DNA of 64,000 nt, taken from PALSA-612 sp046729255. GTDB lineage: Bacteria; Actinomycetota; Thermoleophilia; Gaiellales; Gaiellaceae. Below the pieces are notes generated by a model. It had not been told where the DNA came from, ran no database searches, and saw only the letters and a program-made list of their open reading frames with translations. The DNA lies in contig JBKPGF010000034.1 of assembly GCA_046729255.1 (NCBI GenBank), positions 37,095 to 101,094 of the forward strand, read 5' to 3'. Shown piece after piece: positions 37,198-45,696 of this stretch; position 1 is the first letter of the stretch; every line of letters begins with the position of its first letter. Both the position numbers and the translations under genes were made by a program.

Positions 37198-37782
37198 CTA
37201 GCCGCCGAGGCCGCCGAAGACGGCGAACGGGTTGCGCGGCATGACCTCCCAGACGAGCTCGCCGCCCGCCTCTACCCGGCCGTGCACGCGCTCGGCAAGC
37301 GCTTCTGCCTCCTCCTTCGTGCGGGTGCCGACGATGACGTACGTCCACCGGCGCGTGACCTCGTAGCCGTCGGCCTCGAGCTCATCGGCGAGCGCGTCGG
37401 CCTCGTCGTGCGAGCCGCAGTCGACCCGCACCTCCCACGGCGCGTAGCCGCGTTCGACAAGGTCCTCCTCGACATCCGGTGCGTCGGGCTCGGAGTCCCA
37501 GCGATCCTCGTCGTCCAGCCAGTGCTCGAGGACGACCTCGTTCGGCACGATGCTCGACTCCTCGAGCTCGGCGTCGACGATCGTTCGTGCCTGCGCGGCC
37601 TCTGCCGCGGATCCTGCGTACACGAACACCGTGTCCTCGTCGTGCGAAACCGCCAGCCTGTCGAGCTTCAGCTCATCCGCAAGCTTGCTCGCCCGCGACG
37701 AGATGTCGAGGCCGAGCCGCTCGAGGAACCCTCGGGCGCCGCCCTCCAGCTCGATGCGGATGCGCCAGTCGTCGCGAGCCAT
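37198..37782 (-). CDS. Hypothetical acidic protein, 194 residues
   Basis: Soluble and strongly acidic, with two alpha/beta segments of SPOR- or ferredoxin-like pattern: DTVFVYAGSAAEAAQARTIVDAEL and DCGSHDEADALADELEADGYEVTRRWTYVIVGTRTKEEAEALAERVHG. This internal repetition suggests two small babbab-type domains. There is no signal peptide or catalytic motif. It follows the nucleotidyltransferase-like gene by 12 bp as the last gene of a minus-strand operon. I cannot assign a function. Confidence 0.6.
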   Translation of the reverse strand: MARDDWRIRIELEGGARGFLERLGLDISSRASKLADELKLDRLAVSHDEDTVFVYAGSAAEAAQARTIVDAELEESSIVPNEVVLEHWLDDEDRWDSEPDAPDVEEDLVERGYAPWEVRVDCGSHDEADALADELEADGYEVTRRWTYVIVGTRTKEEAEALAERVHGRVEAGGELVWEVMPRNPFAVFGGLGG

Positions 37783-37794
37783 TCGCTGGGGAGC

Positions 37795-38529
37795 CTAGCC
37801 TCCTAGGAGCGCCGCTTCCAGGCCCCCGGCGAGAGCGGCGTCCGTGGCAGCGATCTCGTCGAGAAGGCATCGCCTCGCGGCGCCGAGTGCGCGCCGCAGC
37901 TCGTCCCGCTCGAGCGAGACGACAAACGTCTCTTCGAGCGGCGCGGTGACGTCCGGCGGCAACCCATCGACGCCTCGCGCGTACATCGGGTTCTCGCCGA
38001 GTCGGAGACAGGCGACCGCGATCGTCTGGTCGCGAACGCTGGCGATCCAGAATGCTGCCGCCCACGGCTGCTCCCGCTCGATTGCCGCGTCCGCGTGGAG
38101 GACGCTGAGCCAGCCGAGGCCTACGACGTTCGTAAACGTCGGCAGCAATGGTGCCGCGACGTCGACTGGATCACCGAAGACGGTTCGAAAGCTCGGTCCA
38201 CGGGCACCGAAGTCCCATTCCGGCGTGAACGCAACGTCGACGTGAAGCCCGCTCTCGAGCAGAAAGACCCGGTACAGCGCGGGACCCGACCGGACGTCCC
38301 AGTGGTGGACGACGCCGGCCTCATTGGCGAGAGCCTCCGTCCAGTCTGCGACGACGTCGTCGATATCGGTGCCTTCGGCAACGCCGAGAAAGACATCGAC
38401 GTCCGACCAGCGGTCCTCGTTGTCGAATGCGGCGGATCCCGTCAGGGCCGCGCCGGAGATGCGGGGGTCTTCGCGCGCTCGCTCCAGGAGGCTCGACCGG
38501 ACTCGGTGTCGATCCTCAGGCGTGTACAC
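37795..38529 (-). CDS. Nucleotidyltransferase-domain protein (Pol beta/KNTase-like)
   Basis: 244 residues. LTGSAAFDNEDRWSDVDVFLGV fits the nucleotidyltransferase signature GS...DxD, with the metal-binding Asp pair in SDVDVF and a third candidate Asp in LHVDVAFTP. The C-terminal half is helical, as in aminoglycoside nucleotidyltransferases and minimal NTases. It may transfer a nucleotide to a small molecule or protein, but no substrate is indicated. It overlaps the end of the FadB-like gene by 14 bp. Confidence 0.75.
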   Translation of the reverse strand: MYTPEDRHRVRSSLLERAREDPRISGAALTGSAAFDNEDRWSDVDVFLGVAEGTDIDDVVADWTEALANEAGVVHHWDVRSGPALYRVFLLESGLHVDVAFTPEWDFGARGPSFRTVFGDPVDVAAPLLPTFTNVVGLGWLSVLHADAAIEREQPWAAAFWIASVRDQTIAVACLRLGENPMYARGVDGLPPDVTAPLEETFVVSLERDELRRALGAARRCLLDEIAATDAALAGGLEAALLGG

Positions 38530-40477
38530 GCTCGCCGACCTCGGCGAGCGGCCGACCCACCACGCGCTCCGACACGCCCGTCTGGTCGAGGTGCTTCGTG
38601 ATGCCGCCCAGGAAGAACGGGAAGCCGGCCCCGAGCAGCATGCACGTGTCGATGTCGGCGGCGGACGCGACGACTCCTTCGTCGAGTAGGTGGCGGCATT
38701 CGTCGGCGAGGGCCTCCAGCGCCGCCTCGGTCATCTCCTCTACCGTCGCCGGCTCGTGCTCGGCGACGACGATCTCGTCCGAGCCGTCGGCGTAGTTGTC
38801 GAGCGTCGGCGAGAGCGGGAAGCGATCCGGGTACGCGCCGTGCAGGGTGTGCAGTACGTGGTTCGCAACGCGGGGGCCGACCATCTGCAGCAGCACGGAC
38901 GGCGCCATGGGCAGCCCGAGCCGCATGATCGCCGCGTCCGCCTCCTCGACCGAGTTCCCGTGTTCCAGGGCGCCGACGACGACCGTCGTCATGCGTGTCA
39001 GCAGCCGATTGACGACGAAGGCGGGGGCGTCGCGCACGAGCACCGGCGTCTTGCCGAGCTTCCGTGTCATCTCGTAGGCGGTCGCGACCTCCGCGTCGTC
39101 CGTGTCCGGTGTGCGGATCAGCTCCACGAGCGGCATCAGCGCGACGGGGTTGAAGAAGTGCATCCCGACGTCGGCGCCCATCTCGGTCACGGAGAGGGAG
39201 GACGTGTTCGTCGCGAGGACGCACTCGGGCTTGACGATCTCGCGCAGTTCCGAGAACACGGCCTGCTTGACGCCCATCTCCTCGACGACGGCTTCGAGCA
39301 CGAGATCGCAATCGGCAAAGCCGTCGTACGTCGTTCCACCTGTCGTTATCGAGGAGAGGAACCGGGCCTTGTCCTCGTTCAGCCGACCGCGGGCGACGAG
39401 GCCGCCGAGCTCGGTCTGGATCGCGTCGAGTGCGCGATCGGCGATGGTCTGGTCGAGATCCCGCAAGACGACGGGCACCTCGAGGCGGCGGAGAACGAGC
39501 GTCGCGAGCTGGCTCGCCATGAGGCCCGCACCGACGATGCCGACCTTCCGCACGGGCCGTGGCTCGGCGCCGAGTTCGGGCTTTCGCTTCGCACGGCGTT
39601 CCACGAGGTTGAACGCGTAGATGGCAGCCTGAGCTTGGTTGCCCGGCAGGAGCTCTGCGATGGCCGTCTCCTCCTCGCGATAACCCTCCTCGAGCGTCCA
39701 CCTCGCGGCGCCCTCGATGAGATCGAGAGCGCGATATGGAGCAGGCGATGCCCCGTGTACCGCGTCGTCGACGTCGTTGCGAGCCCGACGCATGATGTTC
39801 TCCAGGCCCGCCCAGTCCGGGTCGGCGCGCTCGATCGAGGAGGCGACGAGCTCGAGCGCGAACGCGATCGACTCGTCGACGAGCTCCACGGGCTCGAGCA
39901 GCCGGTCGGCAAGACCGAGCTCGACGGCATCCGTCGCCTTCAGCAGACGGTTCTGCTGCAGCGGGTTCGAGACGACGAGCGTGACCGCCGCCTGTGGCCC
40001 GATCAACCGGGGCGTGAGCTGCGTGCCGCCCCAGGCGGGGAAGAGCCCGAGGAAGACCTCGGGGAACCCGAAGTGGCGCACGGTGCTTGCAATCGTGCGG
40101 GCCGAGCAGTGCAGGGCGAGCTCCAGGCCGCCGCCAAGGCAGGCGCCGTTGATCGCTGCGACCGTCGGGAAGGGGAGACTGCGGATACGGAGGAAGAGCT
40201 CGTGGCCGGCGCGGCTGCCCTCCGCCGCGGTGTCGGGGGTGATGCTCGGGAATTCGTTGATGTCCGCGCCGGCGCAGAACCAGAAGGGCTTGCCGGTGAA
40301 GACTGCCGCTGCCCAGTCGTCTCCCTCCAGCTCCTCGATCAACCGGTAGCCCGACTCCATCGCCGAGCGCCCGAGCGACGGCGGCTTCGTCCAGTCCTCG
40401 CCGTTGTCGATCGTGACGAGCGCGAGCCGTCCGGCACGCGTCTCGACGGGCTGTAGGTGGAAGACCGTGTCAGCCAT
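38516..40477 (-). CDS. Fused enoyl-CoA hydratase / 3-hydroxyacyl-CoA dehydrogenase (FadB-like)
   Basis: 653 residues. The N-terminal crotonase domain (1-290) has the oxyanion-hole segments FCAGADINEFPS and AINGACLGGGLELALHCSARTIAS. The C-terminal dehydrogenase (about 310-653) has VGIVGAGLMASQLATLVL, NTSSLSVTEMGADV, and the catalytic His in VGMHFFNPVALMPLVELI. It catalyses the hydration and first oxidation steps after acyl-CoA dehydrogenation. With the thiolase upstream it forms a beta-oxidation pair, interrupted by structured element copy 3 in the 112-bp gap. Confidence 0.92.
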   Translation of the reverse strand: MADTVFHLQPVETRAGRLALVTIDNGEDWTKPPSLGRSAMESGYRLIEELEGDDWAAAVFTGKPFWFCAGADINEFPSITPDTAAEGSRAGHELFLRIRSLPFPTVAAINGACLGGGLELALHCSARTIASTVRHFGFPEVFLGLFPAWGGTQLTPRLIGPQAAVTLVVSNPLQQNRLLKATDAVELGLADRLLEPVELVDESIAFALELVASSIERADPDWAGLENIMRRARNDVDDAVHGASPAPYRALDLIEGAARWTLEEGYREEETAIAELLPGNQAQAAIYAFNLVERRAKRKPELGAEPRPVRKVGIVGAGLMASQLATLVLRRLEVPVVLRDLDQTIADRALDAIQTELGGLVARGRLNEDKARFLSSITTGGTTYDGFADCDLVLEAVVEEMGVKQAVFSELREIVKPECVLATNTSSLSVTEMGADVGMHFFNPVALMPLVELIRTPDTDDAEVATAYEMTRKLGKTPVLVRDAPAFVVNRLLTRMTTVVVGALEHGNSVEEADAAIMRLGLPMAPSVLLQMVGPRVANHVLHTLHGAYPDRFPLSPTLDNYADGSDEIVVAEHEPATVEEMTEAALEALADECRHLLDEGVVASAADIDTCMLLGAGFPFFLGGITKHLDQTGVSERVVGRPLAEVGERVHA

Positions 40478-40482
40478 CCGTC

Positions 40483-40649
40483 GCGGGTTCCTGGGGCGTC
40501 GCTGGCAAAGGAGGCAAGCGCACGGCGCGCGGGACAGTACACACTAGTACGGCCAAGCCACGGGCGCACAGCATCCTGCCGCCAGCGTGTCAGGCGCCGG
40601 GCGTAGCCGGGCTTTGCCCGGTGGAAGCTGGTGTCGCCCAGGTGCCCGC
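40483..40649 (+). repeat. Structured dispersed element, copy 3
   Basis: Lies between thiolase and FadB-like genes (both minus) and runs into the thiolase 3' end. Terminal stem: GCGGGTTCCTGGGGCG (40483-40498) with CGCCCAGGTGCCCGC (40635-40649). Core: GTCGCTGGC, AAAGGAGGCAAGCG, GGGACAGTAC-ACACTA-GTACGG, and GCATCCTGCCGCCAGC. The 3' hairpin is CCGGGC-TTT-GCCCGG. Between the two genes it would be transcribed as its complement by the operon. Its right part encodes the last residues of the thiolase. Confidence 0.85.
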
Positions 40650-41825
40650 GCGCTCCCAGATGATGGCGGCGCCCATACCGAGCCCGATGCACAGCGCGGT
40701 CAGGCCGTAGCGCGCCTGCGGCCGCTCGCGCATCTCGTACGCAAGCTGCGCGACGAGGCGAACACCCGTGGCTGCGAGTGGGTGGCCACACGCGATCGCG
40801 CCGCCGTACGGGTTCAGCCGCTCGTCTTCGGGGTCGATCCCCAGCTCTCGGCACCACGTGAGCACCTGGACGGCAAACGGCTCGTTCACCTCGAAGAGGT
40901 CGATGTCGTCGAGCGACAGGCCCGCCTGGGCGAGAGCCTTCTCCGTCGACGGCACAGGGCCGAGGCCCATGAGCTCCGGCTCCACGCCCGCATATGCGAA
41001 AGAGACGAGCCTGAGGCGGGGCGAGAGGCCGTGCTCGGCGACCGCCCTCTCCGAGGCGAGGATCGCCGCCGTCGCGCCGTCGGTGAGGCCGGCGGAGTTG
41101 CCGGCTGTCACGCGCCCGCCGGCGCGGAAGGGTGTCGAGAGCCCGGCCAGGCCCTCGAGCGTCGTCTCCGGCCTGAGGAACTCGTCGCGGTCGGCCATCG
41201 CCCAGCCGGTGTCGGTGAAGACCGACATGGGCACGACGGTTTCTGCCATGACGCCGTCGGCCCAGGCGGCGGTCGCACGCTGCTGCGAGCGCAGGGCGTA
41301 CACGTCAGCGTCCTCGCGCGTCAGGTCCGGGAAGCGGTCGTGGAGGTTCTCGGCCGTCTGGCCCATGACCGCGGCGCTCTCGTCGACGATGCGTTCCGCG
41401 ATGAAGCGAGGATTGAAGTCGACGTCCTCGCCCATCGGGTGGTGACCCATGTGCTCGACGCCGCCCACGAGGACGACGTCGGCGGCCCCCATCGCGATCT
41501 CGCCGGCCCCGGCGGTGATCGCCGTGAGCGCGCCGGCACACATACGGTCGACGGCGAAGCCGGGCACCGTCTGCGGCAGCCCGGCGAGCAGTGCCACGTC
41601 GCGTCCCAGTGTCAGTCCCTGGTCGCCCACCTGCGCGGTCGCCGCCATGACGACGTCGTCGATGCGTTCGGGCGGCAACGTCGAGTTGCGGCGGAGCAGC
41701 TCGCGGACGACCTTCACCGCCATGTCGTCGGCGCGCGTACGCCAGAAGATGCCTTTCTCGCCGGCGCGGCCGAACGCCGTGCGCACGCCGTCGACGAAGA
41801 ACACCTCCTGGAGCTCGCGCGCCAT
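40590..41825 (-). CDS. Acetyl-CoA C-acyltransferase (thiolase, FadA-like)
   Basis: 411 residues. Cleaves 3-ketoacyl-CoA. Cys96 in VDRMCAGALTAI is the nucleophile; the second-site residues are in YGGAIACGHPLAATGVR (His) and LCIGLGMGAAI (Cys). NEPFAVQVLTWC replaces the usual NEAFA. The last 18-20 residues (WATPASTGQSPATPGA) lie inside structured element copy 3 and extend beyond the normal thiolase end, so the element has supplied a new C-terminus. It is upstream of the FadB-like gene and 20 bp after msrA. Confidence 0.92.
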   Translation of the reverse strand: MARELQEVFFVDGVRTAFGRAGEKGIFWRTRADDMAVKVVRELLRRNSTLPPERIDDVVMAATAQVGDQGLTLGRDVALLAGLPQTVPGFAVDRMCAGALTAITAGAGEIAMGAADVVLVGGVEHMGHHPMGEDVDFNPRFIAERIVDESAAVMGQTAENLHDRFPDLTREDADVYALRSQQRATAAWADGVMAETVVPMSVFTDTGWAMADRDEFLRPETTLEGLAGLSTPFRAGGRVTAGNSAGLTDGATAAILASERAVAEHGLSPRLRLVSFAYAGVEPELMGLGPVPSTEKALAQAGLSLDDIDLFEVNEPFAVQVLTWCRELGIDPEDERLNPYGGAIACGHPLAATGVRLVAQLAYEMRERPQARYGLTALCIGLGMGAAIIWERAGTWATPASTGQSPATPGA

Positions 41826-41845
41826 CCGGCGCGGAGCCTAGTTGT

Positions 41846-42433
41846 TCAGGCGTCGGCGCGGACGACGCCGACCGGACACGACACGCCCGTACCGCCGAGC
41901 CCGCAGTAGCCGTTCGGGTTCTTCGCGAGGTACTGCTGGTGGTAGTCCTCGGCGTAGTAGAAGGGCGTTGCCTCTGCGATCTCCGTCGTGATCGCGCCAT
42001 ACCCCTGCGCAGCGAGCTCGCGCTGGTACATCTCGCGAGACGCCTCGGCTGCGGCCCGCTGCTCCGGGGAGTGGACTTGGAGGAGCGAGCGGTACTGCGT
42101 GCCGACGTCGTTCCCCTGCCGCATCCCCTGCGTGGGATCGTGACCCTCCCAGAAGATCCGGAGCATCTCCTCGTAGTTCGTCTTCTCCGGGTCGAAGACC
42201 GCGAGCACGACCTCCACGTGCCCGGTCGTGCCCGAGCAGACCTCCCGGTACGTGGGATTCGGCGTCGACCCGCCCGCGTAGCCGACCGCGGTCGTGTAGA
42301 CGCCCGGCGCCTGCCAGAACATCCGCTCCGCCCCCCAAAAGCAGCCCATGCCGAAGACAGTGCGCTCGTACCCCTCGGGGAACGGCGGCTCGAAAGTCGT
42401 CCCCAGCACCGCGTGGGTCGTCGTCACGAGCAT
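41846..42433 (-). CDS. msrA: Peptide methionine sulfoxide reductase A
   Basis: 195 residues from ATG 42433. Reduces methionine-S-sulfoxide. The catalytic motif GCFWG has Cys31; VGYAGGSTPNPTYREVCSG, GHVEVV and the YAEDYHQQYLAKNPNGYC segment are typical, with a further Cys in GVSCPVG as probable resolving residue. All cysteines are TGC/TGT codons, so it is not a selenoprotein despite selD nearby. A TAGGCT hexamer ends 7 nt before the start, divergent from the gene at 42467. Confidence 0.95.
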   Translation of the reverse strand: MLVTTTHAVLGTTFEPPFPEGYERTVFGMGCFWGAERMFWQAPGVYTTAVGYAGGSTPNPTYREVCSGTTGHVEVVLAVFDPEKTNYEEMLRIFWEGHDPTQGMRQGNDVGTQYRSLLQVHSPEQRAAAEASREMYQRELAAQGYGAITTEIAEATPFYYAEDYHQQYLAKNPNGYCGLGGTGVSCPVGVVRADA

Positions 42434-42440
42434 CAGGGCA

Positions 42441-42459
42441 AGCCTAGCGACGATACGGT
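42441..42459. promoter_or_regulatory. Back-to-back -10 hexamers for msrA and the 42467 gene
   Basis: Minus-strand TAGGCT (42441-42446) and plus-strand TACGGT (42454-42459) each end 7 nt before their start codons in a 33-bp divergent region. Confidence 0.45.
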
Positions 42460-42466
42460 CCACGCC

Positions 42467-43123
42467 GTGGAGGCCTGGGTCGACCACGTCGAGCGCGAGG
42501 AGGAGCGCTACGTCGACGGCGCCGCGCGGCTGCCCTCGCTCGAACACGCCGACGAGCGCCAGCGGCAGCTCACGCGCATGGGCAACGCCGCCGGCGGGGC
42601 AGGCATGGCTCTGCTCATGCTCGCCCGGCTGGACGAAGCCGCGATGTGGTTCACCCGCGCCGCCGAGCGCTACCGAGAGAGCTTTGCCGAAGCACCAGCG
42701 GCCAGCTGGGGCAGGCCCATCGGCGCGATGAAGTCCCGTCTGCTCGCCGGCGACTGGGCCGGCGCGTTCGCCGACGCCGAGTGGACGCTCGACGTCGACG
42801 CTCGGAGCGCAGACTCGCCGATCGGCCGCTACGCAGCCTGCCTCGCGCTGCTCGTGCTCGGTCACGACGACGAGGCGCTCGTACAGGCGGCGTCGATCCA
42901 GGGACGGGACGACTTTCCGGCCGACGTGGCGGACGCTCTGGCCGCGCTCGCCTTACGCGACGTCGAGGCCTACGAGACGGCGATTCGCTCCGTGCTCCTG
43001 TCGTTCGAGACGCGGGAGGAGTACCTCGAGGACATCCCGGTCGCCGACACCGTCATCGTCCTCCAGGGGCTGGCCCACCGCAGCGGGCTCCATGTCCGCC
43101 TGAGCTCGAACCTGCTCCCTTAG
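42467..43123 (+). CDS. Hypothetical helical-repeat protein
   Basis: 218 residues from GTG 42467. All-helical, with TPR-like segments (AMWFTRAAERYRESFAEAP, GDWAGAFADAEWTLDVD, YAACLALLVLGHDDEALVQAASIQ), no signal peptide and no catalytic motif. It may be a small scaffold or adaptor. The start is favoured by TACGGT 7 nt upstream. I do not recognise the family. Confidence 0.65.
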   Translation: MEAWVDHVEREEERYVDGAARLPSLEHADERQRQLTRMGNAAGGAGMALLMLARLDEAAMWFTRAAERYRESFAEAPAASWGRPIGAMKSRLLAGDWAGAFADAEWTLDVDARSADSPIGRYAACLALLVLGHDDEALVQAASIQGRDDFPADVADALAALALRDVEAYETAIRSVLLSFETREEYLEDIPVADTVIVLQGLAHRSGLHVRLSSNLLP

Positions 43124-43170
43124 ACGCCGCCCCTCGACCAGGCGGCGAGTTCGTTATCTTCAATGGAGCC

Positions 43171-43572
43171 GTGGACCATCTCAACGTTGCGTGGGTACGA
43201 GCAGGGTTCGAGGCGTTCAGCCGCGGCGACTTCGAGACGCTCGCGTCGTATCTCGCCGACGACGTCGTCTGGCACGTGGGCGGCGATCACCCACTTAGTG
43301 GCGACTACCGCGGCCGGGAAGCCGTCCTCGTCTACTGCAGGAAGGCGCAGGCGTTCGCGGGCGGCACCCTCCAGGGAGAGCCGATAGAGATCCTCGCGAG
43401 TGACCGCCACGCCGGCGTCTTCAACCACATCACTGCAGAGCGCGACGGAACGACGCTCGACGTCGTTCTCGCCCAGGCGCTCAAGCTCGACGCGAAAGGA
43501 CGCTGGACCGAGTACTGGGCACTCGCCGACGAGCAGGGCGCGGTCGACGAGTTCTGGGCGGACGCAACATGA
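43171..43572 (+). CDS. NTF2/SnoaL-like small protein, first of a pair
   Basis: 133 residues. The cone-shaped NTF2 pattern is seen: VRAGFEAFSRGDFETLASYLADDVVWHVGGDHPLSGDYRGREAVLVY and a C-terminal RWTEYWALADEQGAVDEFWAD. Members bind small hydrophobic ligands or act as isomerases/hydrolases. The His and Asp residues in VWHVGGDHP could be catalytic. Its stop overlaps the start of a second member (ATGA), so the two probably form a heteromer or act together. Confidence 0.75.
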   Translation: MDHLNVAWVRAGFEAFSRGDFETLASYLADDVVWHVGGDHPLSGDYRGREAVLVYCRKAQAFAGGTLQGEPIEILASDRHAGVFNHITAERDGTTLDVVLAQALKLDAKGRWTEYWALADEQGAVDEFWADAT

Positions 43573-43964
43573 GCACGCCGACGACCGAGCATCCCGCCGC
43601 CGTCAGCATGCGCGAGGTTCCGGAAGCCATTGCGCGAGGCGACATCCCGGCTGCGATGGAGAAGTTCCCCGAGGACGTCGTCTGGTACGCCCCCGCCGGC
43701 GACCGTGTATACCGCGGACGCGACGGCCTCGCTCGGTTCTTCGAGCACCTGCAAGAGCGCTCGAACGGCACGTGGAAGCCGGAGGTCGAGGAGGTGCTCG
43801 GAAGCGACCGTCACGTCGTCGTCTTCCTCCGCATCACCGCGGAGCGCGAGGACGATCGCCTGGACGTGCTCGTCGCCCACTTCGCCACCGTCGGGCCCGG
43901 CGGCTTCACGCGCAACTGGTTCCTGCCGAGCGACCTCGCCGCCTGGAAACGCTTCTTTGCGTAG
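43569..43964 (+). CDS. NTF2/SnoaL-like small protein, second of a pair
   Basis: 131 residues, distant paralogue of the preceding gene. REVPEAIARGDIPAAMEKFPEDVVWYAPAGDRVYRGRDGLARFFEHL aligns with its partner's N-terminal half; WFLPSDLAAWKRFF is the terminal helix. It is translationally coupled to the upstream gene. Ligand or reaction unknown. Confidence 0.75.
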   Translation: MSTPTTEHPAAVSMREVPEAIARGDIPAAMEKFPEDVVWYAPAGDRVYRGRDGLARFFEHLQERSNGTWKPEVEEVLGSDRHVVVFLRITAEREDDRLDVLVAHFATVGPGGFTRNWFLPSDLAAWKRFFA

Positions 43965-43973
43965 CCGCGCTCG

Positions 43974-44789
43974 CTAATCCTCGCCGCCGGCGAGCTCCCG
44001 GGAGCGCTCCATCGCAGCCTGAATCGCGTTGAGGAAGGCCGCGCGCACGCCCGCCTGCTCGAGCTCGCGGATGGCGCGGATCGTCGTGCCTCCCGGCGAG
44101 GTCACTGCCTCGCGCAGCTCGACGGGATGCATCTTCTCGTCGCGAAGGAGAACGCCGGTGCCGAGCATCGTCTGGACGACGAGCTGCGTCGACACCTCGC
44201 GCGAGAGGCCGAGGAGAATGCCGGCCTCGATCATCGCCTCGGCGAGAAGCGCGAAGTACGCGGGGCCGGATCCGGAGACGGCGGTGACCGCGTCCATGTA
44301 GCGCTCGGGGAGGCGCACGACCGCGCCGAGATGGGACAGGCACTCTTCCGCGAGCGCCAGGTGCTCGTCGGAGGCGTGCGCACCAGCGCAGATCCCGGCG
44401 ATGCCCTCGTGAACCGTCGCCGGCGTGTTCGGCATCGACCGGACGACGGGCACGCCGTCCGCCAGCTGCGCCTCGATCGTCGCGGTCGGGATGGCGGCGG
44501 CCACCGAGAGCACGGTCTGCTTGGTCGTGAGCGCCGAGCCGACCTCGGACAGCAACCCCTCGATGTCCTGCGGCTTCACGGCGAGCACGATGAGCCCGGC
44601 GCCCGTCACAGCCTCGGTGTTCGCCAGCGTCGCGCCGACCTTGTACCGGTCGTGGAGCTCGGCGACACGCTCCTTCCGCCGGGCGGTGGCGACGACCTCG
44701 GCAGGCTTGCGCCACTTCGAGCTGAGCAGCCCGGCGACGAGCGCTTCGCCGATCTTCCCGCAGCCGAGGATCGCGATCCGCCTAGCCAT
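43974..44789 (-). CDS. proC: Pyrroline-5-carboxylate reductase
   Basis: 271 residues. Last step of proline synthesis, NAD(P)H-dependent. The Rossmann loop is ILGCGKIGEALVAGL; VLAVKPQDI, VVRSMPNTPATVHEGI and AVSGSGPAYFALLAEAM with the C-terminal TSPGGTTIRAIRELEQAGVRAAF are the family signatures. The start is supported by TAGACT 6 nt upstream. The AlkA-like gene ends 9 bp upstream on the same strand. Confidence 0.95.
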   Translation of the reverse strand: MARRIAILGCGKIGEALVAGLLSSKWRKPAEVVATARRKERVAELHDRYKVGATLANTEAVTGAGLIVLAVKPQDIEGLLSEVGSALTTKQTVLSVAAAIPTATIEAQLADGVPVVRSMPNTPATVHEGIAGICAGAHASDEHLALAEECLSHLGAVVRLPERYMDAVTAVSGSGPAYFALLAEAMIEAGILLGLSREVSTQLVVQTMLGTGVLLRDEKMHPVELREAVTSPGGTTIRAIRELEQAGVRAAFLNAIQAAMERSRELAGGED

Positions 44790-44795
44790 GGACGG

Positions 44796-44801
44796 AGTCT
44801 A
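44796..44801 (-). promoter_or_regulatory. -10 hexamer TAGACT of proC
   Basis: It ends 6 nt before ATG 44789 and overlaps the stop codon of the upstream glycosylase gene, giving proC its own promoter inside an apparent operon. Confidence 0.45.
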
Positions 44802-45653
44802 GGCGGCGCGGGCTGCCGGTACAGGTACGAGGCCCCGTGCCCAGCCCGTCAGCAGGTAGACCGAGGCCAGCCCCGCCCATTCGCCGTAGGGCGCGAGCAG
44901 CTCCTCCGTCTCCCAGGCCTCCACGCGCCGGCCGCGCAGGGCGCCGAGCAGCTTCACGAGCCCGAGGTCGCCGACGAGGCCGTGGTCCCAGCGGCCGAGT
45001 CCCTCGAGCGAGACGACGCCGAGAGACCACGGACCGAGGCCGCGCTCACGGAGGAGACGGCCGGCGACGTCTCCTGACGGCAGTTCGCGCAGCCGCTCGA
45101 GGTCGAGTGAGCGGCAGATGCGGACGAGGGCGGCGGCACGCCGGGCGTGGAGCCCGAGTCCTCGCAGCTCGGCCGGCGAGAGCGCGCCTAGCGTCGTGGT
45201 GGAGGGGGGAGCGTGGAAACGGTCGAGTGCCGGCGTCGTCGCGCGGACGATCCGGCGTTCGATGTGCCGCCCTTCGCGCGAGGTGATGAGCTGCCCGCAG
45301 AGCGCGCGCAGGAGCGCGTGAGCCACCGTGGGCACGCGAACCGGTCGCAGCCCCGCGAGATGGCTCGTCGACCGGCCGAGCAGCGCGTCGTCGCGAAAGC
45401 GGCGCAGGAACTCCGAGTGGTCGTCGTCGGCCGCGAGGCAGAAACGGAGCCGTTCGAGCCCCTTCGCGCTCCCCGCGACGATGCGGACCCGGCCGTCCGG
45501 GTACTGGCGCGCGCACGCGCGCTCGAGCGTGCCGTCCACCTCCAGCGTCGCCTCGAGCACGCCGTCCCGGAACGTCCGCGTTGCGTCGCCGGCGTGTCGT
45601 GCCGACACCGACAGCATGTACGGGCCTGCAGGCCGGACGATCGCTTCGACCAT
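44799..45653 (-). CDS. DNA-3-methyladenine glycosylase II-like (AlkA/HhH-GPD superfamily)
   Basis: 284 residues. N-terminal AlkA-type beta domain, then the HhH-GPD core: LSPAELRGLGLHARRAAALVRIC, and the helix-hairpin-helix with catalytic aspartate in GLGPWSLGVVSLEGLGRWDHGLVGDLGL (Asp229). No iron-sulfur cysteines are present, separating it from MutY/Nth. It would remove alkylated purines. Hexamer TAGGGT is 6 nt before the start, divergent from the methyltransferase gene. Confidence 0.85.
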   Translation of the reverse strand: MVEAIVRPAGPYMLSVSARHAGDATRTFRDGVLEATLEVDGTLERACARQYPDGRVRIVAGSAKGLERLRFCLAADDDHSEFLRRFRDDALLGRSTSHLAGLRPVRVPTVAHALLRALCGQLITSREGRHIERRIVRATTPALDRFHAPPSTTTLGALSPAELRGLGLHARRAAALVRICRSLDLERLRELPSGDVAGRLLRERGLGPWSLGVVSLEGLGRWDHGLVGDLGLVKLLGALRGRRVEAWETEELLAPYGEWAGLASVYLLTGWARGLVPVPAARAA

Positions 45654-45659
45654 CCACCA

Positions 45660-45690
45660 ACCCTAAGCGCTCCTCTCGACGGACTACCCT
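45660..45690. promoter_or_regulatory. Divergent -10 hexamers for the glycosylase and methyltransferase genes
   Basis: Minus-strand TAGGGT (45660-45665) and plus-strand TACCCT (45685-45690) each end 6 nt before their start codons. Confidence 0.45.
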
Positions 45691-45696
45691 CTGCCG

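Noticed and set aside
38690..40456. 588-codon plus-strand frame opposite the FadB-like gene
   Set aside because: Mirror frame of a well-supported gene, with low-complexity composition and no domains.
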